Shown here one piece after another: positions 26,711 to 37,700 of a stretch of DNA of 64,000 nucleotides. The translations under genes were made by a program, and so were the position numbers. This stretch comes from Vallitalea sp. Lineage in GTDB: Bacteria; Bacillota; Clostridia; Lachnospirales; Vallitaleaceae. How positions within the stretch are numbered: position 1 is the stretch's first letter; each line of letters starts with the position of its first letter. Where the stretch lies: assembly GCA_025210515.1 (NCBI GenBank), contig JAOARM010000042.1, forward strand, positions 62,001 to 126,000, read 5' to 3'. Below the pieces are notes generated by a model that was not told the origin of the DNA, did no database searches, and saw only the letters and a list, made by a program, of their open reading frames with translations.

Positions 26711-27538
26711 GTGAAAAAAAATAAATCAGATATAATAGTTAAAATCTTACTTATAGCATTTGCTTTAACAGCAATTTATCCAATCATATGGATGATTATT
26801 AATTCATTAAAAACAGCTGAACAAGTAATCTCTGATCCAATTGGATTACCACAAGTATTTAGATTCGCAAATTATAAAGAAGCAGTACAGGCATTTGACT
26901 TTTTTAGATATTTATTAAATAGTTCAATTTATACGATTGGAACAATTCTTATTACAGTAATTTGTGCAAGCTTATTTGCTTATGCTACTGCTAGAATTGA
27001 TTTTAAGCAAAGTGATCTTATTATGAAATATCTTCAATTCGGTCTTGTTGTACCTATGTCAATTATAATTTTATCGCTATATATTCTTTTGGGTGATATA
27101 CACTTGAAAAATACATATATAGGAACAATTTTAGTATATACCGCAAGTGCTTTACCAATGAGTATATTAATACTTTATGCATTTATGAGATCACTACCAT
27201 TTGAATTAGAAGAAGCAGCGTATATTGATGGATGTTCTCCATTTAAAGCGTTTTATAAAATAATACTTCCTATGGTTAAGTCAGCACTTAGTACAGTTGT
27301 TATCATATGTTTTATGAATTATTCTTGGAATGAGTACTTTACAGCTTTTATAACTATTGATGATGTAAAAATGAGATCAATACCAGTTGCTATAGGTTAT
27401 TTCAGTACTAGTAGAGGTACGGAATGGGGATTATTATGTGCATGTCTAGTTATAACAAGTATTCCAGCAATTATATTGTATTTATTTGGAAGTGAGAAGA
27501 TAGAACAAGCATTAACAGTAGGTTCAGCAATGAAATAA
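26711..27538 (+). CDS. ABC sugar transporter permease (set 1, MalG/UgpE type)
   Basis: 275-aa membrane permease of the carbohydrate family. The N-terminus has TAIYPIIWMIINSLKTAEQV, typical of MalG-like subunits, and the EAA loop is PFELEEAAYIDGCSPFKAFY followed by KIILPM. It starts with GTG 26711, preceded by GGGGGAGG. It forms a heterodimeric channel with the permease just upstream. No terminator is seen in the 64 nt before the sensor kinase gene, so the two-component genes may be on the same transcript. Confidence 0.92.
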   Translation: MKKNKSDIIVKILLIAFALTAIYPIIWMIINSLKTAEQVISDPIGLPQVFRFANYKEAVQAFDFFRYLLNSSIYTIGTILITVICASLFAYATARIDFKQSDLIMKYLQFGLVVPMSIIILSLYILLGDIHLKNTYIGTILVYTASALPMSILILYAFMRSLPFELEEAAYIDGCSPFKAFYKIILPMVKSALSTVVIICFMNYSWNEYFTAFITIDDVKMRSIPVAIGYFSTSRGTEWGLLCACLVITSIPAIILYLFGSEKIEQALTVGSAMK

Positions 27539-27602
27539 TTACCCTTGACCAAGTCATCATCATTATTTATTATAGTAATTAATAAAATACTACAATGTTA
27601 TC

Positions 27603-29369
27603 ATGGGGGTAATGAGTTTGAGGAGAAAGATTTTTTGGGTTAATACTATAATAATGATTATATCATTAATGATATTAAGTTTTTTTTGGAATAATGTAGC
27701 ACTTAACTTGAACATTGAAAATGCAAAGAAAAATACAGTTAGAGAATTAGCATTAATCAATAATAGTTTAGATTTATTTATTGAAACGGTTAATGATTAT
27801 GCTATTAATATATCCATTGATAATAGAATACAAAATGCTCTGAATGAGTATTCATATAAAGAGCCAACTATGAATTTTTATAAAATAAATAGGGATATAG
27901 TTACAGCCACAATGGAAGTATTGGGATTGAGTAATAATATTGTTGGTTGTGATATAGTTGCAACTGACGATATTATTTTTCATGTTAGTGAATTTTTTGA
28001 CGAAGAAATTGAAAAGTTAATAAAAACTCATGAGAGAGAATTGCATAATCAAGTAGAATGGTCTAATATAGTACAAATGCGTCATATGAGTGGATATGAT
28101 AAAAATATTTTTGTTATACAAAAAAGAATCATTGATCTATCTACATATAAGTTATTAGGAGTAGAGTATATGTATGTAGATGAACGAGATATAGCAAAAA
28201 TATATTTGAACAATATTAAAAATGATGAAAATGAGTTTTACATATTGAATAATAAAAATGTTATTGTATCATCTTCTGAAAATAATAGTATCAATAAATC
28301 TTTTATTAATTATCAAGGCTTAAATAAACAAGAACTTAATAAACTTATAGAAAATAAAAATGGAGTAATTAAAGTTAATAAAGAATCATATTTTTCTTCC
28401 ATTCAAAAAGTAGATAGTCTTGATTGGACTGTTATAAGTATGATACCGATTAAAGAATTAAAATCACAAACAAAATTATTTGATGCATTTATATTAATTA
28501 TAGGAATTATTTATTTGATTGTAGGGGTAATTGTATCGGTACTTGTATCTTATTCAATTTCGAAACCTATTAATAAGTTAGTTTTGACTATGAACAAGAT
28601 AAATTCAGGAAATAGAGAAGTACGAGCTGATACAAATAATACTAAAGAGCTACAAGTATTAAGCACAACGTTTAATAGGCTAATGGACAAGAATGAAAAT
28701 TTAATATTGCAATTAATTGAGGAAGAAAAAGCAATAAGAAATTATGAATTTATGTTGCTTCAAGCACAAATAAAGCCTCATTTTTTATATAATACTTTAG
28801 AAACTATTTCTTCATTTGTAAAATTAAATATGCAGCAAGAGGCATTAAATTCAATTCATTGTTTGGCAAATTTCTGTAGAATTTCCTTGAGCAATGGGAA
28901 AGATATTATTACAATAAGAGAAGAACTTAAGTTAGTTGAAAGCTATCTAACTATTCAAAAATATAGAAATATCAAATATTTAGATTTCGAAATTGATTTT
29001 AATGAAAATATATTAGACAATAAAATTCCAAAGTTTACTTTACAACCAATTATAGAAAATTCTATTTATCATGGTATGAAACCAAAAAGAGAAAAAACAA
29101 AAGTACAAATCAAAGGAAGATGTAAAGACGGTTTTATTATTATTACAGTAAAAGATAATGGGATTGGAATACCTGAATATGATGTAGAGAGAATTAATAG
29201 ACAATTTTATGATGAATTTAATAAAGATAGCTTCGGACTTCATAGCGTTAACTCAAGAATAAAAATATATTATGGAGATAATTTTGGTATTAATATTGAA
29301 AGTAAATATTTAGATTATACTATAGTATCTATTAAATTACCAAATGAAAGGAGTAGTAATAATGCTTAA
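27603..29369 (+). CDS. YesM-type sensor histidine kinase (system 1)
   Basis: Up to 588 aa. The N-terminal membrane segment is residues about 8-30; an extracellular sensor region (about 31-295, Cache-like by position) follows; the second membrane segment is about 297-320; then a HAMP domain (SKPINKLVLTMNKI) and a LytS/YehU-type kinase core. The histidine box is QIKPHFLYNTLETI with H393; the ATP-binding domain has PIIENSIYHG and VKDNGIGIP. The start is uncertain: ATG 27603 has no ribosome binding site, while TTG 27618 is well spaced from GGGGGT. It overlaps its regulator gene by 8 nt. Kinases of this type usually sense a sugar-bound binding protein and control neighbouring transport operons. 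Confidence 0.9.
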   Translation: MGVMSLRRKIFWVNTIIMIISLMILSFFWNNVALNLNIENAKKNTVRELALINNSLDLFIETVNDYAINISIDNRIQNALNEYSYKEPTMNFYKINRDIVTATMEVLGLSNNIVGCDIVATDDIIFHVSEFFDEEIEKLIKTHERELHNQVEWSNIVQMRHMSGYDKNIFVIQKRIIDLSTYKLLGVEYMYVDERDIAKIYLNNIKNDENEFYILNNKNVIVSSSENNSINKSFINYQGLNKQELNKLIENKNGVIKVNKESYFSSIQKVDSLDWTVISMIPIKELKSQTKLFDAFILIIGIIYLIVGVIVSVLVSYSISKPINKLVLTMNKINSGNREVRADTNNTKELQVLSTTFNRLMDKNENLILQLIEEEKAIRNYEFMLLQAQIKPHFLYNTLETISSFVKLNMQQEALNSIHCLANFCRISLSNGKDIITIREELKLVESYLTIQKYRNIKYLDFEIDFNENILDNKIPKFTLQPIIENSIYHGMKPKREKTKVQIKGRCKDGFIIITVKDNGIGIPEYDVERINRQFYDEFNKDSFGLHSVNSRIKIYYGDNFGINIESKYLDYTIVSIKLPNERSSNNA

Positions 29370-30972
29370 TGTTATGCTTATTGATGATGAATATTATGTT
29401 AGACAATCAATAAAAATTGCTATTCCTTGGGAAGACAATGGTTTTCATATATGTGGAGAAGCTGAAGATGGAGAAGAGGCATTTAATAAACTTATTACAT
29501 TAAAACCTGATATAGCATTTGTTGATATTAACATGCCTATAATCAATGGACTTAATCTTATTAAAAAAATCAAAGAGCATAATATTAAAACAAAAATAAT
29601 AATACTTACAGGATATAATAAATTTGAATATGCAAAACAGGCAATTGAATTAGGAACGTGTTGTTATTTATTAAAGCCTATAGTAGAGAGCGAACTTCTG
29701 GCAGCGTTATTAGATATAAAAGAAGTAATAATCAAAGAAAAATACATGGCTAATCAAATTAATTCATTAAAATCGGAGGCTAAAAAAACATCACATTTAC
29801 AAAAGGAAAAATTTTTAAACAAACTAATCTGTGAAAAATCACTTTTTCAACAAGAAAATCTTCAAGAGAAAATGGAACAATTAAATATAAAAATTAGGAA
29901 TAGTAATTATAGAATAATTATTATTAAAATAGATAATATTAATGAGAAAGGTTGGTTCGTAAGAGATAAAGAACTATGGGGATTTGCATTAAAGAATATA
30001 TGTCTAGAAATAATAAATAAGATATATTCATGTGAATTATGGTTTGATTATGGAGACAATTTATGTTGTTTATTAATAGACCAAAAAGATATAACTCATA
30101 ATAAATTAAGAGATATAAGTAATAAAATAAGAATATTAGTTTATAGATTATTAGATTTTACTATTAGTATAGGTATTGGTAATGATTATTGTGATATTGA
30201 AAATATAAAAAGTTCATATAGTGAAGCTATCTTTTGCTTAAAAAATAAAATTTTGATGGGTGAGGATAAAACTATTTTTTATAGTGAAATTAAAACAGAA
30301 GAAAATGTAAATACAATTTATTATGACACTCAATACAAAGAGCAATTAATATATCATACAAGCACTTCAAATATAAATGGAATAAATGAAGATATTAATA
30401 TAATCTTTGATTATTTAAAAAACAATAAGGCGTCTGCCCAAACAATATATATGTATGCATATCAATTATTGTCAACAGCATATGAAATAATAACAAAAAA
30501 TAATATTCATCTAGATGGTATTATAAAAGACAGAGAATATAATTATAAAGAAGTTTTAAATCTAGAATCTATTGGAGCTATTAATAATTATATTATGGAT
30601 ATTTTCACTGAAGTAAGTAAAGAATTACAAATAGTTAATAGAACAAGTTCTGACACACTTGTCTATCAAATAAAAGTATATATTAAGCAAAATTATTATG
30701 ATTCAAACTTAAAAATTGATAATATTGTTGAGCATTTTAATTTTAATTATCACTATCTATGCAAATTATTTAAACAACAAACTAATTCTACTATAGGTGA
30801 TTATATTTTACAAGTACGTATGAAAAAAGCAAAAGAACTTATTAGTTTAAAATATAGTTCTGTAGAAATAATAGCTCAAAAGGTAGGATATTCCAATGCT
30901 AATTATTTTAGTAAAAGATTTAAGAAATATTATGGATTGTCTCCGCAAAAATATATTAATAATAATATGTAG
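29362..30972 (+). CDS. YesN-type response regulator, AraC output (system 1)
   Basis: 536-aa regulator. Residues 1-120 are a receiver domain with IDDEYYVRQS, phosphoacceptor D55 in FVDINMPIINGL and K in LLKPIVESEL. A long helical middle section follows, and the C-terminal 100 residues are an AraC helix-turn-helix pair (DNIVEHFNFNYHYLCKLFKQ and EIIAQKVGYSNANYFSKRFK). ATG 29362 is preceded by AAAGGAG; the in-frame ATG at 29344 lies upstream of that site. It is translationally coupled to the kinase gene. Its probable targets are the ABC operon upstream and other promoters of this locus. Confidence 0.92.
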   Translation: MLNVMLIDDEYYVRQSIKIAIPWEDNGFHICGEAEDGEEAFNKLITLKPDIAFVDINMPIINGLNLIKKIKEHNIKTKIIILTGYNKFEYAKQAIELGTCCYLLKPIVESELLAALLDIKEVIIKEKYMANQINSLKSEAKKTSHLQKEKFLNKLICEKSLFQQENLQEKMEQLNIKIRNSNYRIIIIKIDNINEKGWFVRDKELWGFALKNICLEIINKIYSCELWFDYGDNLCCLLIDQKDITHNKLRDISNKIRILVYRLLDFTISIGIGNDYCDIENIKSSYSEAIFCLKNKILMGEDKTIFYSEIKTEENVNTIYYDTQYKEQLIYHTSTSNINGINEDINIIFDYLKNNKASAQTIYMYAYQLLSTAYEIITKNNIHLDGIIKDREYNYKEVLNLESIGAINNYIMDIFTEVSKELQIVNRTSSDTLVYQIKVYIKQNYYDSNLKIDNIVEHFNFNYHYLCKLFKQQTNSTIGDYILQVRMKKAKELISLKYSSVEIIAQKVGYSNANYFSKRFKKYYGLSPQKYINNNM

Positions 30973-31308
30973 TATGCCTTACTACAACATGTATAAAGTA
31001 ATATTTACAAAATTATATTAATCTATATAGTATAATATAAATATAAAAATAGGAACAAAATATTATAATTCTATTTTTGATATATATTATATTTATATAG
31101 ATTTTTTTAAAAATAAAAGTTGTTGTTAACAATCAATTATTGTTAAAAAAAATACTATTATTGCTAAATACATAGGGATTATTATTTTATATGATAAAAT
31201 ATGAATACAGTAAATAAAATATATTATTCATTTTTCTTGGGATTAAATTAGATTGAAATAATATTATTTACCATGTATTATAAATTCATACTAGAATAGG
31301 GGGATAAT
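30973..31308. other. 336-bp intergenic region between the two two-component systems
   Basis: Extremely AT-rich region with no ORF of note and no clear terminator. It contains copy B of the 39-bp shared element (31134-31172) and a TACAGTAAA (31206-31214) that also follows copy A (23006-23014), 10 bp closer there. Confidence 0.6.
31134..31172 (+). promoter_or_regulatory. 39-bp shared upstream element, copy B (two-component system 2)
   Basis: Identical blocks CAATTATTGTTAAAAAA and GCTAAATACA with the same 12-bp separation as copy A at 22944-22982. The spacer itself is only partly alike. Fixed spacing argues for a protein- or polymerase-binding site. Confidence 0.55.
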
Positions 31309-33099
31309 ATGAAAATTCTAAATAAGTACAAAGAGAATAAGTTTTTTATTAAGATGTCTGTAACATATTGTTTAATACTGATATTTGGAATATCAGTAAC
31401 TGCTTATTTTATTATTTATGATACGGTAAATGATCTAAATAAAACACAGTTAAAATACCAAAATGAAGTACTAACTAAAATAAGCAATAATACAGATGAT
31501 ACTCTTAAAGAAATAAATAAGATTATAAGTGGACTTTATATTAATTATAATAATATTACTAACTTAATTAGCCCTTATAAAATTAATAAAATATCTGATA
31601 AAGAAAAGGAAAAATTAATTTTGCAAACAATGCAAAATATATATAATGGAAATAATATTGTTGATATGATTATTCTTGATAAAGCACAGCAAAAAAAATA
31701 TTATTATAGTGGTAAGTTTAGAGATATTTCTTTTAATTATAATTTCTTCAAAGAACAGCAATCAATTTATAAAAGTGCAACCAATGATATAAAAATAAAA
31801 CCTATTCATATTCCTAAATATATTATAAAAAGTTCTGTTACTTCTGAGATGCCAGTAATTACTATATATGTGAATTTATATGACTTAGATTATGTTAAAG
31901 AAGGGAAAGAAATTGGAGTTATAGGTATTAATATTAACCCTAAAATATTTTTTAAACCTTTTAATAAAGAAATTAGTGAGTTAAAAGGAGACATTTTTAT
32001 TTTACAAGAAAATGATTTAATATTAAGTAGTAATAATAAGACGTTAGAGGATTACACTAACTTACTAAATAAACAAAATAATAAATATACTAATGTAATA
32101 GAATCTGAAACGACTGGGTTAACTTATGTTAATTTTGTTAATAAAGATAGTATATTTGAATCTATTCGTAACAGTATGGATAAAGTTATTGATGTTATTA
32201 TCGTAAGTATATTATTAGGAATGATAGTTAGCGTTATATCTTCTAGAATGTTTACCGAACGTATAAAAATTTTGGTAAGACATATTAAGAAAATAGAAAA
32301 AGGGGGATTTAATACACAAATTAAAGTATATGATGACGATGAAATAGGTTATCTTGAAAGAAGTTTTGGTGATATGTGTAAGAAGTTATCTGATTATGTT
32401 GATAAGGTTTATATTTCTGATATAAAAAGAAAGACTGCCGAAATACAAGTGCTACAAGCTCAAATCAATCCTCATTACATGTTTAACACTCTTGAATCTA
32501 TTAGAATGGTGGCTCTTATTAATAAAGATCAAGAAACTGCAAATATGATTAGTATTCTAGGTAATATGTTTAGATGGAATATGAGAATGAGAGAACTAGT
32601 AGTAACTATTCAAGATGAACTTGATTATTTAAAATCTTATATTGAACTTCAAAAAATAAGATATGAAAATGGATTTTATGTAACATGGAATATAGATGAT
32701 GCTATTAATAACTATGCAGTTCCTAAATTAATACTACAGCCAATTTTGGAAAATTCTTTTTATCATGGTGGAATCAATGGTAACAAAATATTAAATATAA
32801 ATATTAATGGTAGAGTTGATGAGAATATTTATTTTGAAATTGTAGATGATGGTAATGGCATGAAAGAAGAACTTCTTGAAAGTACTAAAAGTGGTATCTT
32901 ATCTAAGGATGTAAATGAAAATCTATACTCTATAGGATTAAAAAATATTCATGAGAGATTAACGCTTTTATTTGGTATTGAATATGGTTTGCAAATTGAT
33001 AGTGTTTTTGGAGAAGGAACTACAATTGTTATTAAAATTCCTAAATTAACGAAAGAGGAGATGAATGAGCTTGTACAGAGTAATGATAGTAGACGATGA
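31309..33099 (+). CDS. YesM-type sensor histidine kinase (system 2)
   Basis: 596-aa membrane kinase. The first membrane segment is about residues 14-34, an extracellular sensor region runs to about 290, a second membrane segment lies near 295-315, and HAMP follows. The kinase core has QINPHYMFNTLESIRMV with H389 as phosphorylation site, LQPILENSFYHGG (N-box) and VDDGNGM (G1 box). AGGGGG precedes the ATG. It overlaps its regulator gene by 35 nt. The shared element copy B in its upstream region links it to the GH172 promoter. It is clearly a different protein from the system 1 kinase, so the locus has two sensors, one per ABC set. Confidence 0.92.
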   Translation: MKILNKYKENKFFIKMSVTYCLILIFGISVTAYFIIYDTVNDLNKTQLKYQNEVLTKISNNTDDTLKEINKIISGLYINYNNITNLISPYKINKISDKEKEKLILQTMQNIYNGNNIVDMIILDKAQQKKYYYSGKFRDISFNYNFFKEQQSIYKSATNDIKIKPIHIPKYIIKSSVTSEMPVITIYVNLYDLDYVKEGKEIGVIGININPKIFFKPFNKEISELKGDIFILQENDLILSSNNKTLEDYTNLLNKQNNKYTNVIESETTGLTYVNFVNKDSIFESIRNSMDKVIDVIIVSILLGMIVSVISSRMFTERIKILVRHIKKIEKGGFNTQIKVYDDDEIGYLERSFGDMCKKLSDYVDKVYISDIKRKTAEIQVLQAQINPHYMFNTLESIRMVALINKDQETANMISILGNMFRWNMRMRELVVTIQDELDYLKSYIELQKIRYENGFYVTWNIDDAINNYAVPKLILQPILENSFYHGGINGNKILNININGRVDENIYFEIVDDGNGMKEELLESTKSGILSKDVNENLYSIGLKNIHERLTLLFGIEYGLQIDSVFGEGTTIVIKIPKLTKEEMNELVQSNDSRR

Positions 33100-34633
33100 G
33101 CCATTAATAAGACGCGGACTAAGAGAAACAATTGAATGGGATAATTTAGGATTAGAAGTTGCAGGTGAAGCATGCAATGGACAAGAGGCACTAAATATAA
33201 TTGAGAAGATTAATCCACAGATAATTATTACAGATGTTAAGATGCCTATAATGGATGGAATTTCTTTGATTAAAAAAATAAATGAATTAAATATTAAAGT
33301 CAAAGTAATTATTCTAAGTGGCTATAATGAATATGAGTACTTAAAAGAAGCAATTAAATACAATGTAGAAAGTTATTTATTAAAACCTATTGATCAAAAC
33401 GAGTTAATATCAATCCTAAAAAGTACAATTATAAATATTGAACAAGAATTAGATATGCGACTACAGAATAGACAAGGTGTTCAGGCACTGAAAAATAATA
33501 CTTTAAATCGTTTAATAACTAATAATATAACATTAAAAGAATTTAAAGATAAGAGTAGAATTTTTGATATTACATTAAATTATAATAATGATTATTATGT
33601 AATAGTTGGAAGTATAGAATCTTATAATAAAGTGGAAGTTGAAGAAATATGGGAACAAGATAATTATCTTAAATTATTTGGTGCCATGAATATTTGTGAT
33701 GAAATAATATCTAAAAATGGAGGTATAGTTTTTAATGATAACGATGGACAAATAGTTATTATTTTTGATAGTTCAGAAGAAAGTAAATTACATGAAGATA
33801 TTAAAGAAATATTACAAAATATATATAAGTATCTTGGATTATCAATGATTGTAGGTGTTGGTGATAAAATGCCATTAGATAAATTATATAAATCATATTA
33901 TATGGCAGTTGATTCACTACAATATGGATTTATCACAAGAAAAGAAAATGTGATATATGCCAGTAATATACAACAAGATGTGAAAGTTAAGGTATTGCAA
34001 CATATAGATTTTGAATTAATAAAGACACTAATTTTATCAAAAGATAATGAGAATTTGGCAGATTATTTTCAGTGTTACTTTAATAGTCTTTCAGAAGAAA
34101 ATATTCATATCGATAATATAAGAAATAGTATCATTGAAATAGTTATATATATATCTAGAATCATGGATGATTTTAGATTAGATAAAAAAATGAAATTAAA
34201 AACTTTAAAAATAGAATATAGTAAATTGATGAAAATAAATAGATTAGATGTAATGATACAATGGCTAATATCATATTGTGATCAAGTTATTTCTGGTATC
34301 GGTGATGAATCTAACAAAAAAGGAAGTAAATTAATTCAAGATGTTATAGAATACAGTCATTTGAATTATTATAATAATATTTCATTAAAAAGTTTATCTA
34401 GTATGTTTGATATTAATACATCTTATTTAGGTCAATTATTTAAAAAAGAAGTAGGTAAATCTTTTGCAGAGTATATTAATCAGTATAGAATTAAAAAAGC
34501 AATAGAATATCTAAAAGATACTAATATGAAAGTGTATGAAATATGCGAAGAAGTTGGATTTACCAATTATCAATATTTCGTAAAAATATTTAAAAAATAT
34601 ACAGGCAGTACTCCTTCTGACTATAAAAGTTAG
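33065..34633 (+). CDS. YesN-type response regulator, AraC output (system 2)
   Basis: About 520 aa. The receiver domain (1-120) has VDDEPLIRRGL, D57 in IIITDVKMPIMDG and K in LLKPIDQNEL. A helical linker follows, then a C-terminal AraC double helix-turn-helix (ISLKSLSSMFDINTSYLGQL and VYEICEEVGFTNYQYFVKIF). ATG 33065 is only 4 nt from AGGAG, so TTG 33071, which gives the family-typical start x-Y-R-V-M-I-V-D-D, is a good alternative. The gene starts inside the kinase gene. Downstream are the beta-helix gene and second ABC operon, whose promoters share a 20-bp element that could be its binding site (inference). Confidence 0.92.
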   Translation: MSLYRVMIVDDEPLIRRGLRETIEWDNLGLEVAGEACNGQEALNIIEKINPQIIITDVKMPIMDGISLIKKINELNIKVKVIILSGYNEYEYLKEAIKYNVESYLLKPIDQNELISILKSTIINIEQELDMRLQNRQGVQALKNNTLNRLITNNITLKEFKDKSRIFDITLNYNNDYYVIVGSIESYNKVEVEEIWEQDNYLKLFGAMNICDEIISKNGGIVFNDNDGQIVIIFDSSEESKLHEDIKEILQNIYKYLGLSMIVGVGDKMPLDKLYKSYYMAVDSLQYGFITRKENVIYASNIQQDVKVKVLQHIDFELIKTLILSKDNENLADYFQCYFNSLSEENIHIDNIRNSIIEIVIYISRIMDDFRLDKKMKLKTLKIEYSKLMKINRLDVMIQWLISYCDQVISGIGDESNKKGSKLIQDVIEYSHLNYYNNISLKSLSSMFDINTSYLGQLFKKEVGKSFAEYINQYRIKKAIEYLKDTNMKVYEICEEVGFTNYQYFVKIFKKYTGSTPSDYKS

Positions 34634-34640
34634 AAAATTA

Positions 34641-34660
34641 TATATAAAATTAAGAACTAG
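34641..34660 (+). promoter_or_regulatory. 20-bp shared element, copy C (beta-helix gene)
   Basis: TATATAAAATTAAGAACTAG matches 38193-38212, upstream of the second binding-protein gene, in 19 of 20 positions. A GTAAGTAATAAT also follows each copy, at a different distance (34701 and 38220). Both are low-complexity AT sequences, so this is suggestive only. Confidence 0.35.
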
Positions 34661-34784
34661 TTATATAGTAAAATATGGAAAAATATGAGTTAATTGAAAA
34701 GTAAGTAATAATTAGAAAGGAGCGAAGGTATTATATTTTTTGGGGATCTAACATATTTAAACCATATTTAGGAGGAAATAAATT

Positions 34785-37700
34785 ATGAAGAAGAAACCTT
34801 GCAACAAAATTTTTTCAGTTATAATATTTTTTTCCATTTTAGCTAGTTTATTAAATTATGGAGATGTTTTCTCGGTTAATGTTGAAGCAGCGGGGACGGT
34901 GTATTATGTTGCGACAACTGGTAATGATAACACAGGAGATGGATCATTAAATAATCCGTGGAAAACAGTCCAGAAGGCTGCAAGTATAATGACTGCTGGA
35001 GACACATGTGAAATACGTGGAGGAACTTATAGAGAAACAGTTATTCCAGCAAATAGTGGTACAAGTGGTGCTCCAATTAAGTTTAGAGCTTATAATGGAG
35101 AAGATGTAACAATTAGTGGAGCTGATGCTGTAACTGGTTGGACTCAGCACAGTGGCAATATATATAAAGCACCATTAGCACAAGATACACATGCAGTATT
35201 TGTTGATAAAACAGATATGATTGAAGCTAGATGGCCTAATAAAACTAATCTTGATAAATTGAATCGTCATGATTTAGGAGTTGCAGATGGAGGTTCGGTA
35301 ACTACTCTTGTAGATGCTGCACTACATGGTGGAGATGATTACTGGAATGGTGCATTTGTATGGTTTACTGGTGGAGGAAGCCATATAAATTGGTCAGCAC
35401 AGACATCTTATGTAACAGATTATGATTCATCATCAAAAAAACTTACTATCCAAAAACCACAAAATGAATATTGGCATAGAGTACCAGCAAAGGGTTCACT
35501 CTTCTATCTAACTGGTAAACTCAGTGAACTTGATATGGAAAATGAATGGCACTACGAAAATGGTTATCTATATTTGTGGGCACCAGGCGGTGTTGACCCT
35601 AGTACAAAAACTGTAGAGGTTAAAAGAAGAAAATGGGCATTTAATTTAGAAAATAAAAACTACATAGAAATAAGTGATATTAAGGTTTTTGCAGGATCAG
35701 CTAATCTTGAAAACTCAACATACTGTGTAATAGATAACTGTGAGTTCAAATATGTAGCTTCTGACCCATGGATTAATTATACTTATAGTAGAGGTGGTTA
35801 CGGAGATCATGTAAATATTGCTCCTTGGTGGGATAGTACTTGGAATGATGTAGGTGTATATATAGGCGGAAGCAATAACGTATTAAAAAATAGTAAAGTA
35901 GAGTATAGTTATGGAGATTGTGTAACAGTTGTTGGAGATAATAATACTGTTAAGAATAATATTTTACATGATGCAAATATTAGTGCTACAGAATGTGGCG
36001 TAGTAACTGTAAAAGGATTAGATCATGAGATTCTTTGTAATACAATGTATAATGCAGGACGTTCTATATTACAATTTAATTATGTGGAACGTAGTAGATT
36101 TCTATATAATAATATGTATGAACCAGGAAAATTAACAAAAGACCTTGGAGTTGCTTATTGTTACATTAGTGATGGTAAAGGTACAGAAATAGCATATAAT
36201 TGGGTACATGATAATCACGCTGGGGGAGCAGGTTCAGGTATATATCTAGATAATGGTTCAAGTAATTTCATTCTACATCATAATGTTATATGGAATTGTC
36301 CAACTATGGAGGGTATAGTATATAATGTTCCTTCTGATAACATGCAAACATATAACAATACGATATATGATACAGGTGGTAGCAAAGCAATAAGAATGGG
36401 GGACCATCATACACGTGCTACAACATATAATAACTTATCACATAAAAACCTAGAAGGAGATGATATGCAAAATAACCTTACAATATCAGATCCAAAATTT
36501 GTTAATACAGGAGATGGAGGACTTAAATACAGATTAAGTTCAAGTTCACCAGCTATAGATGGTGGTAGAGTTATACAAGGTATCACAAATAGTTATGTAG
36601 GTTCTGCACCTGATATAGGAGCTTATGAATATGGTGGAACTGATTGGATTGCAGGTCATACAGCAATTGCACCACAAAAACCAGTAAAAGAACCATTAGC
36701 ACCATCAGAAATGAAAAATGATGCAGAAGAGGGAATTAATTTTTCAGCTGGATGGAATTATTATCCAGCATATTATGATTATCCTCATCTGAAAAATTGT
36801 TATAAAGCAGATGTTCACGCTTCATATAATCCAGGAGAATATGTAGAGTATACATTTACAGGTAACAAAATAACTTGGATAGGTGGAAAAAATGTAGATC
36901 ATGGTAAAGTTGATGTATATATAGATGGTCAACTAGATGCAGTAGTAGATACTTATGGTCCATCATTTGTATTACAACAAGAGCTTTATACAAAATCAGG
37001 TTTAAGTGATGGTGAGCATACGATAAAAATAGTATTACGTGATGATAAGAATCCTGCTTCAACAGGATATTGTACAGATGTGGATGCATTCAAGCTATAT
37101 CCAAAAACTACTGTAGTAAATGTTAAAGATGATAATAACAATATTGCAGAGACAGGTTCTGGAAGAACATTAATATGTAAAGCAGATCATTTTAATAATG
37201 CATTAACAGTAATGACAGATGGAATATTAGATAATAGTGCAGATAGCTGGAATAACCAACTAAAGACAGAAGATTATTGGGGAATTTCATTTGATAAGCT
37301 ATATGGATTTAATAAAGTAGTATTTACAAGTGGTGTAATAGCTGTAGATGGAGGATGGTTTGGTAGTGGACTAAAAGTACAAGTGAGACAATCTGGTAAA
37401 TGGGTAGATGTAACAGGATTAAATATATCACCAGCATATCCATATAATAATTCAGCAGTGCCAAATAAAAGTTATACAATGACATTTGATGATACGTGGG
37501 GAGATGCAATAAGAGTACATGGAGTCCCTGCCACAGTATCAGGATATAATTTCTCATTCACTACTATAGGAGAATTTGAGGCATATTATATGAAGTCAGC
37601 ACCAGCACCTAGTATAGTTAACCAAAAAGATGATAACAATAACATAGCAAGAACAGGTTCTGGAAGAACATTAATATGTAAAGCAGATCAGTTCAATAAT

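Noticed and set aside
29040-29243. Minus-strand 67-codon frame in the first sensor kinase gene
   Set aside because: Antisense to the conserved ATPase domain of the kinase.
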